NCBI RefSeq assembly: GCF_003073045.1
Contig: NC_037602.1
Span: 558,001 to 622,000, forward strand
DNA: 64,000 bases
Direction: 5' to 3'
Origin: Pomacea canaliculata
Taxonomy: Eukaryota; Mollusca; Gastropoda; Architaenioglossa; Ampullariidae
Shown here piece by piece: positions 1 to 17,220 of the stretch; the first letter of the stretch is position 1; each line of letters opens with the position of its first letter. The notes beneath the pieces are model-generated. The model was not told the DNA's origin. It ran no database searches and saw only the letters and a program-made list of their open reading frames with translations. The position numbers and the translations under genes are program-made.

Positions 1-662
1 TCAGCTCTGCCCTTATATACCTGTCGGAAGGCTAAACTTTCCGCGATGCTCCTATATGGCCGAGGCATTTAGCAGCTTTAACCCCAGCTAATCACTGCCG
101 AGTATCCACTCTCGCCATGCCTCAGCAGGTCCCGCCAACAACAATCATTCCCCAGCCCCGCCAAAAGCTAACACCAAGCGCCGGCCTACCGGCCCTCTAC
201 ATCCCCGCCGACCCTTTCTCTAACAGCGTCCAAGCTGATGAGCTTTAGCTAGCAAGACTAGGCTCACATTATGCTTGCCACGGGGGACCTCCAATATTTT
301 AAACCTCAAAAGATCTGTTGCTGCCGAAAGGTGTCACCAAGGATGCCCCCTATCACCTATACTGTTCAATATCATTTCAGAAAACATCAAGCAATAAACA
401 CTTCATGACCATCACACCTTCATTTCCATTGCAACCTGTGCCTTGCAGATGACGATAACATTCTCCTGCTGGTAGGAACCAATAGCAAACTGCAAGGTTG
501 GTTGATTGTTTAAATTTAACTCCGTGCCAGCAATAAAGGCTACATCAGGGCAAGAGAAGGTAAAAATACGCTGAAAGGGTGAAAAAACCAAGACTCTCAG
601 GGGATACAATAACACCATCGCTAGCAATGGAAATTAACATTAGGAACAAGAGAAGAACATAC
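1..662. other. Window edge; downstream part of CDK7 locus, no recognisable exon
   Basis: The remaining roughly 110 C-terminal residues of CDK7 should lie at lower coordinates. I could not find an exon for them in these 662 bases on the minus strand, so they are probably beyond the window. The first 350 bases are richer in C and G than the introns that follow and contain a short plus-strand open frame (117-251, starting MPQQVPPTTIIP) that could be a fragment of a mobile element. I do not recognise it. Confidence 0.3.
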
Positions 663-4967
<4,305 letters not shown>

Positions 4968-6823
4968 TCTGGTGAGAGACATGAAGCTATTCACGGATCT
5001 CTCAGCTACTCACTGATCCCTGAGCTACTCACACGCGCCTTGACCACACGGGCCTCACTCACTCAAAGAGCTCCTTTCACAAGGGAGATGATTTCCACGC
5101 TTCAGCCGGTGGGGAGAGGATTTATTATTGGAATACACTCCACGTTCTGAAATTTACGATAACCGAAGAACAAACTCTTAAAAAAAAAAAACAACTTGGA
5201 CTGATTCTGCCTTTTAGTTTTCCTTGCAATATGATAAAATTATGTTTGTGTGACACTGCTGTGTAATTAATTGGTAGCATGATGCCAATTAAACCTCCTC
5301 TCCACCTTTTCTGTGATGTGCTCGTACTTATCGTGATTTTGTACATTTTGAAAGAGTGAAACAAAAGATTATCACATACGTTAGTGCTATTTTTCTTTTC
5401 TTTGTTTTTGTTTGTTGGCAAGCTCTTTTACATGCAGCTTGTATAATTTGCTTTGCCCCATGCGCATGTATTGCAATGATGAACATATCTCTTACATATA
5501 ATTGTATTTTTATCATGTTTATATTTTACACATTGTGTTCATAAATCCTGCATTTGTGTGTCACCATAATTTGCTGCTCCTCATGTGAGTACATTGCTTT
5601 CGTATCTCTTGTGTTCATGGTTTTTAATTCTATTAAATATAATTTTTCTTGAAACCTTCAATTGAGAAATTTTGATTATTTATGACTTTATAGTAGTGAT
5701 TATGTTACATGCGGACATTTAAAAAGAACACTTTCATAAAACATTGCTGGCTTGCATGTGGCATTCCCATAAATTCCAGCCACTGTAAGAAATTTGGAAA
5801 ATCAATAGCAAAAAACTGAGATACTTCAACAGCTAATCCATCATTACTTTTATTTGACCATACAGTTTTGACAAAATTTATCAGATTTTACTTTTGTGTG
5901 GACAACTTGCATGGTCCAACTTAAATTTAAATGTAGATACTTATATTACACTTGTGGAACTGTTTCGAAAGACATAGACACATAAGAGTAATGTTAAACT
6001 ACGAAAACTTGTATCATCATTATTCTGTGCAAACCTTTGTTGTCCGAGTCAGGAGTAGTACAGCTAGAAAATAATTATTCAAATTGATGCTTTGTGAGGA
6101 GGAAAATCCAATAACAAAAAATATATGTATACTTAATTTTCCTGTCTTTAAATTCTTGTCAGGTTTTACTTGATGGTCGGTTGGTTTGAATATCAAGTGA
6201 TTCCACCTTTTCATGACTTTTCATCATTGCCCAACAAATGGGTAGTGTGAGACATTTTGTCTTCTGCTGATGTATGACTTGTGAGCCTAGACAGCAAGCA
6301 CTTTCTTTAAGTAAGCAACCAATTTTATTAGCGTACTTTTTTTTATCATTGTTGCATGAAAACAAAGCTGCTTTTATGAAAACAGTTGTTGTCATTTCCA
6401 TTCACACTCAGTATGAAAAGAAATGGTTACAATAAGGAGATGAAATAACAGGAATAATGCTTATACAATGTTTAATTCCACACACACACAAACAACACGC
6501 ATCATCGTTGTGTTAGCACTCCTATATTCAAAAACCTGCAACAATTTGATGGCGCATTATCAGTGCTGCTACCAGCAGTATATCCACAGTCTGCAGATCT
6601 TAATCACACCATCAAGATTTGTTGCCACCAATATAGTTCACATTTGAAGTTACAGATATTGTCAATGGTGTTCACCAAAACCAACTTTCACATCAATATT
6701 TAAGGCAGTCTCTAGAATACAGCAGCACTTTCTAAAAAAACATGTCATCATTTGTACTCACACATTCATTTGCTGTAACAAACCATTCAATAAAACACAT
6801 CCATTCACACATGCAGGAGATTC
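4968..6823. other. Intergenic region between CDK7 start and STOML2 stop
   Basis: This holds the CDK7 upstream region, an A-run at about 5180, and AT-rich sequence with no coding exon that I can support. Bases 5129-5180 are similar to 47432-47482, marking a dispersed repeat fragment. A (CA)n tract is at about 6480-6500. On the minus strand an AATAAA lies near 6323-6328, roughly 500 bases below the STOML2 stop, and could be its poly(A) signal. Confidence 0.5.
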
Positions 6824-9800
6824 TCAGTGCTGGTCTCTGTGATCTGATGGTTGATGTGCATCTTTGCTTAGATCCTTCTCTACATAGTTACTAGTGGAGT
6901 CACCGGCAGCATCCAGCTGTTGACAGCCACTGTCAGAGTCACTTCTAGACTTGTTGCTGAGCTCGCTGCCTTGTAGGTGGGTATTCCTGTCAGCCAGACT
7001 GGTATAGATGGTCATAGCCTAAACACCACAAAATGAAACAGGATTCATCTTACTGTGATACGAATGAAAGAAAAATAAATTCTATTGCACAGAAGAATAT
7101 ATACGTGTAATATTGTTACTTTGATGACAGTGCTCACCTATGTTCATAATTTTTTTTTAACTTAAGCAGTTTGGTATTTATATTCCTTTTGATTTTACAA
7201 TGTAGCTGTCATATACATTATGCATTGTATGGTGGAAAGGGGAAGGGAGACTGTTGTTTTAGTTAGGCTAAACCAGCAACTAAGACTATATATTTAGACA
7301 AAGGATCCAGCCACATGCAGAGAAAGAACACCCTGCATAAGATGATAAGATCTGAACCCAGGACAACCAATCCTTACTGTACTGGATGCCACTAGACCAC
7401 TAAACATGTACTTATGTAACATAAGATACAAGTTTATAAATAGAAAAAAATATGAAAAAACTGGCACACAACAGTACAAAATTATAAAGTCATGAATGCT
7501 ACATCTCTACGAAACAGCCTCTGTAGCTGATATATAACCAACAAAAATGTAGTAATTATGCTTGCTTTCTTCCACATAAAAAAAAAAAATGACAGCAGTC
7601 AGTTCAGACCTGTGCAACCATAGAAGAGACATCACCAGTGTTCGAAGGCACAATCAAGGTGTTTGTGGTCTTGGCCAGCTGACCGAATGCTGCCACATAC
7701 TGCTCAGCTACATTCATACCAACTGCATTCAGACCATTCTGAAAATCACAGGTGGCAACTAATTTTAACTGTTCACTTCCGTTTTGTTGTCCTATATACA
7801 AGTTTATGGCACTGCAAAATTAGTGTAATATATTCTCATGTGCATATCTTGTACAAGAATTTTAATAGCTCATGTTGTTTGATTAGCCTCTGTGCTATTC
7901 TGAATGATTAACCTATAAGATAAAACTGCTTGGTACCTGCTTTATGCACACATTTTGTTATTAATGCAACTCTGTTACTAATGAGATGAGTCCATCTAAG
8001 TTGCTTATTAACATATTTGTGCTATTTATAGATATGCTTGTACTGTGCATTTACCCACCTTCTGTGAAAGTGCTTTAGCTACAACATCTACAGATGATGC
8101 CTTGGCACGGGCTCTGGCAATCAGGGCCTCTGCATCACCTGACATGGAGGAATTATGTTGACAACCAATTATAGCGCTGACTCACGACATGAACAGGCTA
8201 TCACTATCACTATAATAGGAAAACTTATCAAGAGTTCTCCTCTTGACCACACACACTACACTATTTGTTATACTCCTGAGTGTTGTTTTCAACAGTCAAC
8301 ATCAAGAAGTGACATCAAATGTATAACATAAAAGTAACATGCCTGAATGATGAAATATATATTAAAATTGTATTCAACAAAACTGTCTTTTGAGGAAAGA
8401 AAATTTAAACTGTGAGCTATACCAAAATAAAGTCTTTTTCATTTCATTTATGCAGGAGATAACCAATACTGATGACCACAATTTTGATTTTGTTTTTGGA
8501 CCCAAGAACAATCCCTCACACAAGAAAAAGTGTTGTATTCAAAAGATGAATCCATTTTGTATAGTAGCTTCCCTTGAAATCTATTTTCTCTTGAACGAAA
8601 AATGGCACTAAGAAACAATTGCCTGTAGATGCTAGATCTCTGCTAGCAGAGATGAGATGTAAATAATTATGTAATGTCAAGTCTGATGATGAAAATAATG
8701 TTATAATTTTATATAAAGATAATATTAGTAATTTGTTTTCATCTAAAAGCAACAATGCACTTTAAGACTCTAATTTGGAAATGTGAGGTTCATTCATTCA
8801 GTTTTAAAACAGCATAGCTGCATGTTGAAATAATTCTTTAAAAACTGTTCAACAACTCTTTTTCACACTTAAAATGACTATTAAAATCAGAGAAAAGATT
8901 TAAGATAAGAACACTTTTTGTGCTTAAATATTCTTTAAAATGTACACACACATGCACTCACTGTATACTGTGTCAAACAAGGAGAATGGCTCTATCATTC
9001 TTGTGTTAGTATGCACTCAAAGAAATGATGAAATATGCTACTTACCGTGAGCCTGGTTAATTTGTTCTGCTTTGAAAGCCTCAGAGTTGAGAATGCGAGC
9101 TTGTTTCTTGCCCTCGGCTATGTTAATTTCTGCCTCTCGTATGCCTGTCATCCAATACAACAAAGCTGTGTTGGTGAAGGCATATTCATTTACCATCTAA
9201 ATAATAATTCTGGGTGAAATATCGCAAGCTGAAGCTTGCAGTCTAGTTTTACCAAACAATAAAGAGAAACAAAAGTATAGATTGTCTTAGAGAAAGAGTG
9301 TAAGATACCCTCTGATTCCAATATGGCTGCTCGCTTCTTCCGCTCTGCTTCAACCTGCATCTGCATGGCTTCTTGTACTCGTGAAGGGAGCTTGATATCA
9401 CCTGGAAAATGTCAGCAATTGTATCACTCTGTCATTCTCATATTAATTTTAAGTATTAAAAAATAGCATTATCAATCTTGCCACTCACATCTCACATTAA
9501 CACTCACAGGCAGAACTCAAAGTGTCACCTCATCTTTACGCTAAAATTAGTCATAGAAAGATTGGCTAAAGTTGGAAAGTAAAATAAAAAGACCAAATAC
9601 TTTCTTTTAATGAAAAAGCATAATATAGACCTTTTCAGTTCACCAGAAATTTAAAATCGAAAATAACTGAAAACTAAGAATTTATTTGCCACAGAGCATG
9701 CTCTATGTAAATGCATGCATATTGAAAGAAATATTTAGGTTTTTGTATGATTTTATATTAATATACATACGGATCTCGTAACGGAGACACACAATGCCCC

Positions 9801-12800
9801 AAGCTTCTGATGCCTTGTTGATTGCCTCTGTGGAGAATTGTTGTAAATTATAGAGCTGATACTCTTTGTCTTCATGCTTTTAAAGCAGGCAAACATTTGT
9901 CAAGAGATAGAGCTTAATCCCTTCCCCACCACAAAAGCACCCAACTTATACATGTATAATGTCACAATATTTATATCTATGATAAAGGCAACAAAATACT
10001 AAATATGGAATGAAAGTAACAAAGCCTTATGGACAAGCTTTTGAAAATGATCTGTCATCATATCTTGCTTTACAAAAAAAAAGCTTGCTCACATGATATG
10101 CACATTTTCAGACATCAATTTGTCTGTAACTTTCAACAGCCCTTTGCCAAGAAATCTTTAAATGGTCATAAAACAACTTCCTGTTATCACCAGATCCTTT
10201 TATATAGCTACTCACCAACAATTGCAATGTTGAGGGATTCTCGTTCTCTGAAGACATTGTCTAAAGTAATTTTACCAATTTCTGATCGCATAGTGGTCTG
10301 GGCTAGCTGTGTAATTGCATACTCTGGATCTTCCACTCCATACGATGCCTTTAGAAAATGGCAACAGAGCAAGTTTGTAGGATAAAATCGATCAGTTGGT
10401 CAAAGCAAAAAAAAAAAAACAATATTTTATATCAACGATAATAATAATTCAAAGACATGATGCTGAAAATGTACTCAGCTTTTATCACCTTATTAGATGA
10501 ATGTGGGTTAGTTCTGATTATGCAAATAAAGCAATTAGACATTTTCAGAGATTATAAGCTTTAGTTAATAATAATGATAATGCGTGTACTTGTAATGTGC
10601 ATCATCACGATCAAGATAGAACACACTCTCTGCACTTATAATAATAAATGAAAGATGGTAGAGGACGGTGAAGTATGTATAGGCCCGCTGAACAATATAA
10701 AGATGAAGTACAAGAATAGAACATCTAGCAATGGATGAAAATATGAAAGGATATAGGCACTATAAACAGTGTAAGATAGGGTTGTTACATGATGATTAAC
10801 ATGACCGACAATATTACAAGGGAATTAAGAATAGTAATTCAGAGATAGTACTCAGTGAACAGATATGTTTTTAGAATAGGTTTGAATGTAGCTTTGGAGT
10901 CAAAGTGGTGAACATGATGTGGAAGAGAGTCCCACTACTTACAGCTCAGAGGGAAAACGTCCATTGTCTGTATGTAATTGTCTTTGTAGGAGTCTGATGA
11001 GGATGGACACAAATGATTTCAGTCAAGTAGTGAGGGGGTGGAGCCTTCAAAAAATCCACAACATACAGTTGAGAGCTTGTAGTCTATTCTAGCTGACATG
11101 ATTTCACTTAAAAGTATCACAGGATTCCTTTAAAAGCCACTGAATAAAATTAAATTTATAAACAAGCAGCTAAGCAATTCTAAAGTACTTTTGATGAGAC
11201 AAAATGAAATCAGTCACATAAAACCAAATAAGCAATATGTTACCTTGTACGGATCCATAACTCTCAGATAAAGAATACCATCCATTGTCAGTGTTACATT
11301 GTCTGAAAACAAAAACTTTGGATGCTAATCATTATCACAAATTAAAGCCTTGTTGAAGCCCTCAATCTCACCACCTTTAATGCTCAGTTCTACATTTTCA
11401 GTCCTGTTGACTGATGGTATGTTTTCATCTTCTGCATACAAGTAGCAATTTATAATAAATAAGACATTTAAGCAACACTGACAATGCTATTCAAAATGAT
11501 ATTGAAAATATTCTAGCCATAAGCATATGCAGTCCATTAATGACTACTTCTTGATCAGCTGTTACTATCTGCCCTCTTTGTCTATATCCAAAAACTATTT
11601 CATCTACATGACCATGACTTTTTCTTGTCTTCTTCATCTAGAGCTAGTTTAATCTCTGTTCTTTATACTTGTGTTGTCACATAAAAATGCACATCAACTA
11701 TTTTCCATGAATACTTGCATATGTGCATACATATGGCAAATAGTGCTCAATCTGACAGTCAATATCAAGGAGTTTTAAGATGGCAATCCACGTTTTCTGT
11801 TCAGTCTGTCTTAAACAAAATTCGTGTGATTGTTGGCAGAATGTAAAACATACCAACAGAGATGGCAGCTTGTTGGGGAACATCAATGGCTATTTCCTTG
11901 AGACTCTGAACATATTTAATTGAGTCCACAACTGGGATGCATAAATTCAAGCCCTTTAAAACCAAAAAATCATATATAAATAGAGAGGTAAAACTCATTA
12001 TGATGTTAACTGACAATCATCAATGTTGCAGAGTAGACGTACTATTCTAGTTACAGTATTTTTCCTATCAATATGTGCTGAGAGTACAAAATTATGTTCC
12101 ACTGGGTGGAAGATAACTAACCCAAACTAAATGCATTTTGCTGTCACAAACAAATCTGCTCCACTGAAACTGATTTTCTTAAGTTTATGACATGGCAAAT
12201 CCCTAAAAGAACCCAGCAACAAAAAGCAAAAGCAAAACAGCAACAAAATGAAAGTGATGCTGTAAAAATAAACAGAAAAACGCAATTTTCAAGAAAGTGG
12301 TAATCACAGGTTCAAGGACTCTGTGATATTTTCCAAAACGCTCAATGATCCAGGCTTCCTGCTGAGGTACAAACAAAATGGCTGTGTTTAGTGGCAGACG
12401 GGATCGTAGACGCACTTGTTGTTGACATAGATGATGCAGTCCCTAAAATAAAGATAAAAGTCATAACCATTATACCATAACTGAAACACTTAAGCTAAAG
12501 TTAAATGAATTAGTAAATGTGATGTTATTAAAATAGTCTACACAGAAAACTGTTATGGAATGTTTATGCTTTTTCTTCATTTAAAAGCATAAGTTAAAGT
12601 TTTAAAAAAAGCAAAAATGATGGAGAAACCTTAAATGAAGATTTAGAAATATAAAACTCATTATATGAAATTAACCATTCGTTTGATTATAACTCTGTAG
12701 CTTAAAACTGTTACAAGACTTGGTAAACACGTTTTATTATTAAATAGATCAATTTTTGAGTGAAGATATATTGTCTTGCAAGGACTAAAAATAAAAATGC

Positions 12801-12946
12801 ACATCTTATAGTTTTATGAGCGTCTCCAACAGCTGCTATGAAATGTTAGCCACTTATTTCGTAAGATCATTGCATGATACACCGCGTCTAATTCATGACC
12901 TTACCTCCAGCGATCGAAGCGTTCCTATCCTTGCTAAACGAAACAT
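6824..12946 (-). CDS. STOML2: Stomatin-like protein 2, mitochondrial (SPFH/prohibitin family), complete, 373 aa
   Basis: STOML2 is an inner-membrane scaffold that binds cardiolipin and prohibitins and stabilises respiratory complexes and the YME1L/PARL protease assembly. Eleven minus-strand exons with GT-AG borders keep one frame: 12905-12946, 12308-12442, 11854-11953, 11244-11302, 10216-10348, 9771-9827, 9309-9401, 9046-9144, 8059-8138, 7610-7738, 6824-7018. The coding length is 1122 bases (373 aa plus stop); the human protein is 356 aa. The N-terminus MFRLARIGTLRSLEG is basic and lacks acids until residue 14, as expected for a mitochondrial presequence. Conserved landmarks follow: LFVPQQEAW, ERFGKYHR, VDSIKYVQSLKE, DNVTLTMDGILYL, AQTTMRSEIGK, MQMQVEAERKKRA, a long coiled coil, VAEQYVAAF and PSNTGDVSSMVAQ. 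The acidic, Ser/Asp-rich tail is the least conserved part and accounts for the extra length. Confidence 0.96.
7294..7412 (-). repeat. tRNA-derived SINE-like sequence in STOML2 intron 10
   Basis: Read on the minus strand, the sequence has a pol III A box (TGGTCTAGTGG, 7389-7399) followed about 30 bases later by a B-box-like GGTTCAGATC (7349-7358). That spacing and order is typical of the tRNA-derived head of a SINE. No tRNA cloverleaf is intact and the tail is not clear, so this is a relic and not a tRNA gene. Confidence 0.5.
10562..11100. repeat. Dispersed retroposon-like repeat in STOML2 intron 3
   Basis: The block starts with an (ATA)-rich tract, runs through 'cactctctgcacttataataataa', and continues with 'gaacagatatgtttttagaataggtttgaatgtagc...' style sequence. 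Its style matches 3640-3960 and, for the simple-repeat edge, 39095-39215. The order of parts resembles an interspersed element found in many aquatic animals. I cannot name the family. Confidence 0.35.
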
Positions 12947-14128
12947 TTTAACAAAGTTAAGTAAAAATAGTTCGATTAACTCTCTGTTCGATTAATCGTT
13001 AGTGATCAGTTATCTCTATCGGTTTCGTACGACACAAAAACATGAACACAAGACGATGAGCCTGCGGCGTGACTTCTGTGCAGACAACCTCCCCGGCACT
13101 TCCGGTGTCAGGACAGACTACTCTGTGAGAGTTCTCCTCGTTACATTTGTAGGATTACTTCCCGTGGAAGTAACATAATTATTATGTTAAAATTTATTAA
13201 AATATGGTATTAATTTTGCTTAGCTTGGATGGCATTTCATATTATTCGTGCCACCTGACGTGATCTGACCATGGATGTGTATTTATGGACGGATGTCTGT
13301 ATGCCGAGACTCACTCTTGGCCTCTTGCGAAATGATCCGCTGTTAGTCTCGGCGAGCCGTAATAAAAAATGTGACTAAACCGGAAGCCATGTCGTCTAAT
13401 GCCTCGTTTTAGCAGTTAACTGGTAAAATCGTCTGTGAACTGACAAATGAGCACAGTTTACTGGGTACCTTGAACCAGGGTGTTCGTGACACTGCGGGTC
13501 GTTTGGCACATACCAATTAAAACGTGCTTGTTGTTCACAGACTTTACGGGAAACAATTCAAATCGCCCAGAATGTTTGCCTGGTTAAAGATTTCGCAAAT
13601 GTTCCAAAGCCATACAAAAAGACACCCCCACTAATGGTGGATGACATCTTCGTTCAGATTCTTAATAAAATCGTGGCTGTGATAACATGTGTATTAGTAT
13701 TTCTCAAAAAATTCTTTGAAGTTGTTGCCTTTATGCAAAATTTCGCTGCCAATAATTAAATGACCAGCAGATTTTGCACAGATACTGAAGCTGATATCAA
13801 ATGAAGAATGATGTTCTAATATTTCAAGTCAGGTTTCATACTGCGATGGCCACAGACTTGTACGATGTGAGGCGATGACACTTTCTGTGAAGAAAGGTTG
13901 ACGTAACATTCCTCACTCTGGGGAATTTTTCTATACGGGGTACAAAAGTTTGATCCTTTAATGCCATTTCTCCTCATTTACTAACCACTCAGGTGTAAAC
14001 AACTCCATGTTCAGTTAGTGATGTAGCTTCTAGTGCACTTGTCCAACTGTTTGCAGTCAATATTACGTTACTGAATGAAATGTAGGTATTGAAGATCGAA
14101 TTGTAAGCATATTATGATATTCTGGGAA
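12947..14128. other. Upstream region of STOML2 and intergenic DNA
   Basis: No exon is visible. The segment next to the STOML2 start is less AT-rich than the introns and contains an ETS-type site (separate entry). Another GGAA core (accggaagcc) is at about 13379. The rest is ordinary intergenic sequence. Confidence 0.5.
13097..13106 (-). promoter_or_regulatory. ETS/GABP (NRF-2)-type site upstream of STOML2
   Basis: On the minus strand the bases read ACCGGAAGTG, a full match to the ETS/GABP consensus, about 150 bp upstream of the STOML2 ATG. GABP sites are typical of promoters of nuclear genes for mitochondrial proteins. The function is inferred from motif and position only. Confidence 0.45.
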
Positions 14129-14216
14129 AATAATTAATTTAAGGTTCCCGGGGTAGACGATCTCTCCGGGTCCCTTGTAATTGTAAATTCTGGCACTCGG
14201 CGGCCCTGATCATGAT
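14129..14216. mobile_element. hAT MITE fragment
   Basis: The phrase 'gatctctccgggtcccttgtaattgtaaatt' (quoted in part) resembles the interior of the complete MITE at 47720-48017, and the right edge 'actcggcggccctg' is the reverse complement of that element's start. The orientation of its halves differs from the intact copy, so this copy is rearranged or truncated. Confidence 0.5.
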
Positions 14217-14473
14217 ACTAAGGCTATTTAACTGGTGAGTTTACAGACGACTCATCTCTAAAGATGATAAAGCAGTCGGCACATCAAACGACTAAAAAGC
14301 TAATTAAGAAGTGAACAACTGTGGTTTGTCGGTCACAGTACAGCGATCACCAACCTGCGACTATAAGTGGCGGACACAGCTTTGTTTTACAGTCTACTGT
14401 CGAGCTCAGCCAAGGGACTGTAAATGACAATCAGCTCGGCACACCTGCACAGGTGACAGCAAGGGTGACGTCA

Positions 14474-14600
14474 GGTACGTGAGGTCATCTTGCCTCCTCC
14501 AGACGATCATCTCATCTTCCAGTCGTCTGTCAGCTTTGTGTTTGTCCTGGTGTGACTGGGTCAAGTGCTTTGTCCTGTCTGCAGAAGTCTGTTTTCTCGT
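14474..14600. repeat. Dispersed repeat copy 1, about 130 bp
   Basis: This is nearly identical, in the same orientation, to 23264-23392 (shared start GGTACGTGAGGTCATCTTGC, shared end GTCTGTTTTCTCGT), with a few substitutions and a 3-bp indel. It directly precedes the 27-bp minisatellite, but the second copy does not. Confidence 0.85.
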
Positions 14601-14619
14601 TTTGTGTTGATGCGCATAC

Positions 14620-15727
14620 ATAGTGTGTAATCCTGTGTGTAGTTACATAGTGTGTAAGCCTGTGTGTGATTACATAGTGTGTAAGCCTGTATGTAACTAC
14701 ATAGTGTGTAATCATGTGTGTAGTTACATAGTGTGTAAGCCTTGTGTAGTTACATAGTATGTAAGCCTGTGTGTAGTTACATAGTGTGTAAGCCTGTGTG
14801 TAATTACATAGTGTGTAATCCTTTGTGTAATTACATAGTGTGTAAGCCTGTATGTAACTACATAGTGTGTAAGCCTTTGAGTAATCACTTAGTGTGTAAG
14901 CCTGTGTGTAGTTACATAGTGTGTAAGCCTTTGTGTAATCACATAGTGTGTAAGCCTGTGTGTAATTACTTAGTGTGTAATCCTTTGTGTAATTACATAG
15001 TGTGTAAGCCTGTATGTAACTACATAGTGTGTAACCCTGTATGTAACTACATAGTATGTAAGCCTGTGTGTAGTTACATAGTGTGTAAGCCTGTGTGTAG
15101 TTACATAGTGTGTAAGCCTGTATGTAACTACATAGTGTGTAATCATGTGTGTAATTACATAGTGTGTAATCCTGCGTGTAATTACATAGTGTGTAAGCCT
15201 GTATGTAACTACATAGTGTGTAATCCTGTGTGTAGTTACATAGTGTGTAAGCCTGTGTGTAGTTACATAGTGTGTAATAATGTGTGTAGTTACATAGTGT
15301 GTAAGCCTGTATGTAACTACATAGTGTGTAATCATGTGTGTAATTACATAGTGTGTAATCCTGTGTGTAATTACATAGTGTGTAAGCCTGTATGTAACTA
15401 CATAGTGTGTAATCCTGTGTGTAATTACATAGTGTGTAAGCCTGTATGTAACTACATAGTGTGTAATCCTGTGTGTAATTACATAGTGTGTAAGCCTGCA
15501 TGTAACTACATAGTGTGTAATCATGTGTGTAACTACATAGTGTGTAATCCTGTGTGTAATTACATAGTGTGTAAGCCTGTATGTAACTACATAGTGTGTA
15601 ATCCTGTGTGTAGTTACATAGTGTGTAAGCCTGTGTGTAACTACATAGTGTGTAAGCCTTTGAGTAATTACTTAGTGTGTAAGCCTGTGTTTAATTACTT
15701 AGTGTGTAAGGATGTGTGTAGTTACAT
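14620..15727. repeat. 27-bp minisatellite, about 41 copies
   Basis: The unit contains CATAGTGTGTAA followed by GCCTGT or TCCTGT and then either GTGTAGTTA/GTGTAATTA or ATGTAACTA. Many stretches alternate two unit types, giving a 54-bp higher-order period. Because 27 is a multiple of three, long open frames exist on both strands (for example 14742-15755 plus and 14530-15501 minus, with 9-residue CNYIVCKPV-type repeats). These are a consequence of the periodicity and are not genes that I would support. Confidence 0.95.
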
Positions 15728-17220
15728 GTGTCAACCGGCAGCTGTGGTGGTGTGATCGTTACCAGACAACTGTCCATTACTTGTCCAAAAGAAATAAGCC
15801 GTCCTAATAGCAAAGGATGCATGCAAGACTATGGCTATTCTAGAACGTTTCATTTTTTTAAACTCTCAAAATGAAAGTGGTCTGATTACTAAAGACTTTA
15901 AACAGCAAGGTCGTCTGAGGCCATTGCTAGGTGCCAGCCTAGTGTCTGACAAACAGTTTGTTACGTGGTCAGTCCTGCCAGTGACGTGTCATTTATCAGG
16001 ACAATAGCTGCCACTCACACTCTCGCCAGGTGCCAACATTGCAAGTGTTTAAATATGAGAGCATTTTATTTATCACAACAATGAGACGCTCATGTGGTTT
16101 GTTGCCCAACGAACCGCTCGCTATTAGGACGCAGGTGGCAGGGAACGATGTTCAGTCATCTGTCATCAGTCATCTGTCTCTCGCAGGCTGGTCTGACGGT
16201 GTACGTACATCACAGCCTCGTGTGATGTCCACACACTTGTGAATGTACAGATGGCCCGAACACACACACCATCACACGCGTTCACAAACGAGCACGTGTG
16301 TTACACTGAGGACCGAGTGTGTAATACCCTGACAACAAAAATAACAACGGACCCCAATGGTCACAGTGAACAAGAAAAACAAAACTGAGAATACAAGGGT
16401 CAGTGCTACTGGGACAAACACTGTTCTTTCAAAGTCTTGACAAAGTAGCCACAATCACACTCACACTGTCACAAATCACAACTCGGATTTCCCAAAACAC
16501 GGACAACCCCGCCAGGTGGCACCACGTGCTTCCCGTCGTGGGTATGCAAACGCGCAGGGTGTACATAAACAAAGGGGAAAATGGATTTGATTGCCTGAAA
16601 AGGAAAAAACTTTTTCCCAGCATCATAAACTGTTCTCAATGCACTGTCCCGTTAGATAAGACAATATTTCCAAGCGGACTGCTCAGTCACTCTTATCGTG
16701 TGTCCAATAATTGGCTGATGGCTGGTCCTGGAAGACAGGCGGATTTGAAGTAACTGGCAGTGATGTAGACATGTTTGTCTCCTCCTTACTTCAACGTCTG
16801 TCCAACACTTTGTTGGTTTACAGCGCTCACTCCACACTGAGCAAGTGAAAACAACAAAACCAGATAAACATCAGTCAACCCACTGCCTGTCAGGCTGGCT
16901 CCTTATGCTTCAGCCGATAGGTTGACCTGGAAAAGGAGAAAATGTAATGTTCTTGTTGGTCCGGAGAGCAGGGATCCCTAGCAAGTCTGGAACTTGCTGG
17001 AGGCCTCAGACGCCATCAGAAGATAATGAATATTGCATTTAAAAGGAAAAAACAATGAATGAGCAGTTTGTCGGCTCCATCAGGTACACGGGGTCACCCA
17101 CAACCACTTGCTGACAGATGATGCATGGAAAGTGATCTCAGACCACAATGTTGCCAAAAGACTGGGCGCCGTGTGGAGGTGTGATGATGATGTAGTCCTT
17201 TCACCTGCTCGTAGGCGCCT
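15728..17220. other. Intergenic region, no gene recognised
   Basis: This is mixed-composition sequence with several short spurious frames. It probably includes the 3' untranslated region of the vWA gene at its upper end. I see no conserved protein, RNA gene or element ends. Confidence 0.5.

Noticed and set aside
412-627. 71-aa minus-strand frame next to the last visible CDK7 exon
   Set aside because: It does not continue the CDK7 C-lobe, begins only with a non-ATG codon, and matches nothing that I know.
14530-15755. Long open frames (323 aa minus, 337 aa plus) with CNYIVCKPV/TQDYTLCSY-type repeats
   Set aside because: Fully explained by a 27-bp tandem repeat. They are open on opposite strands over the same bases, with no promoter, signal peptide or domain.
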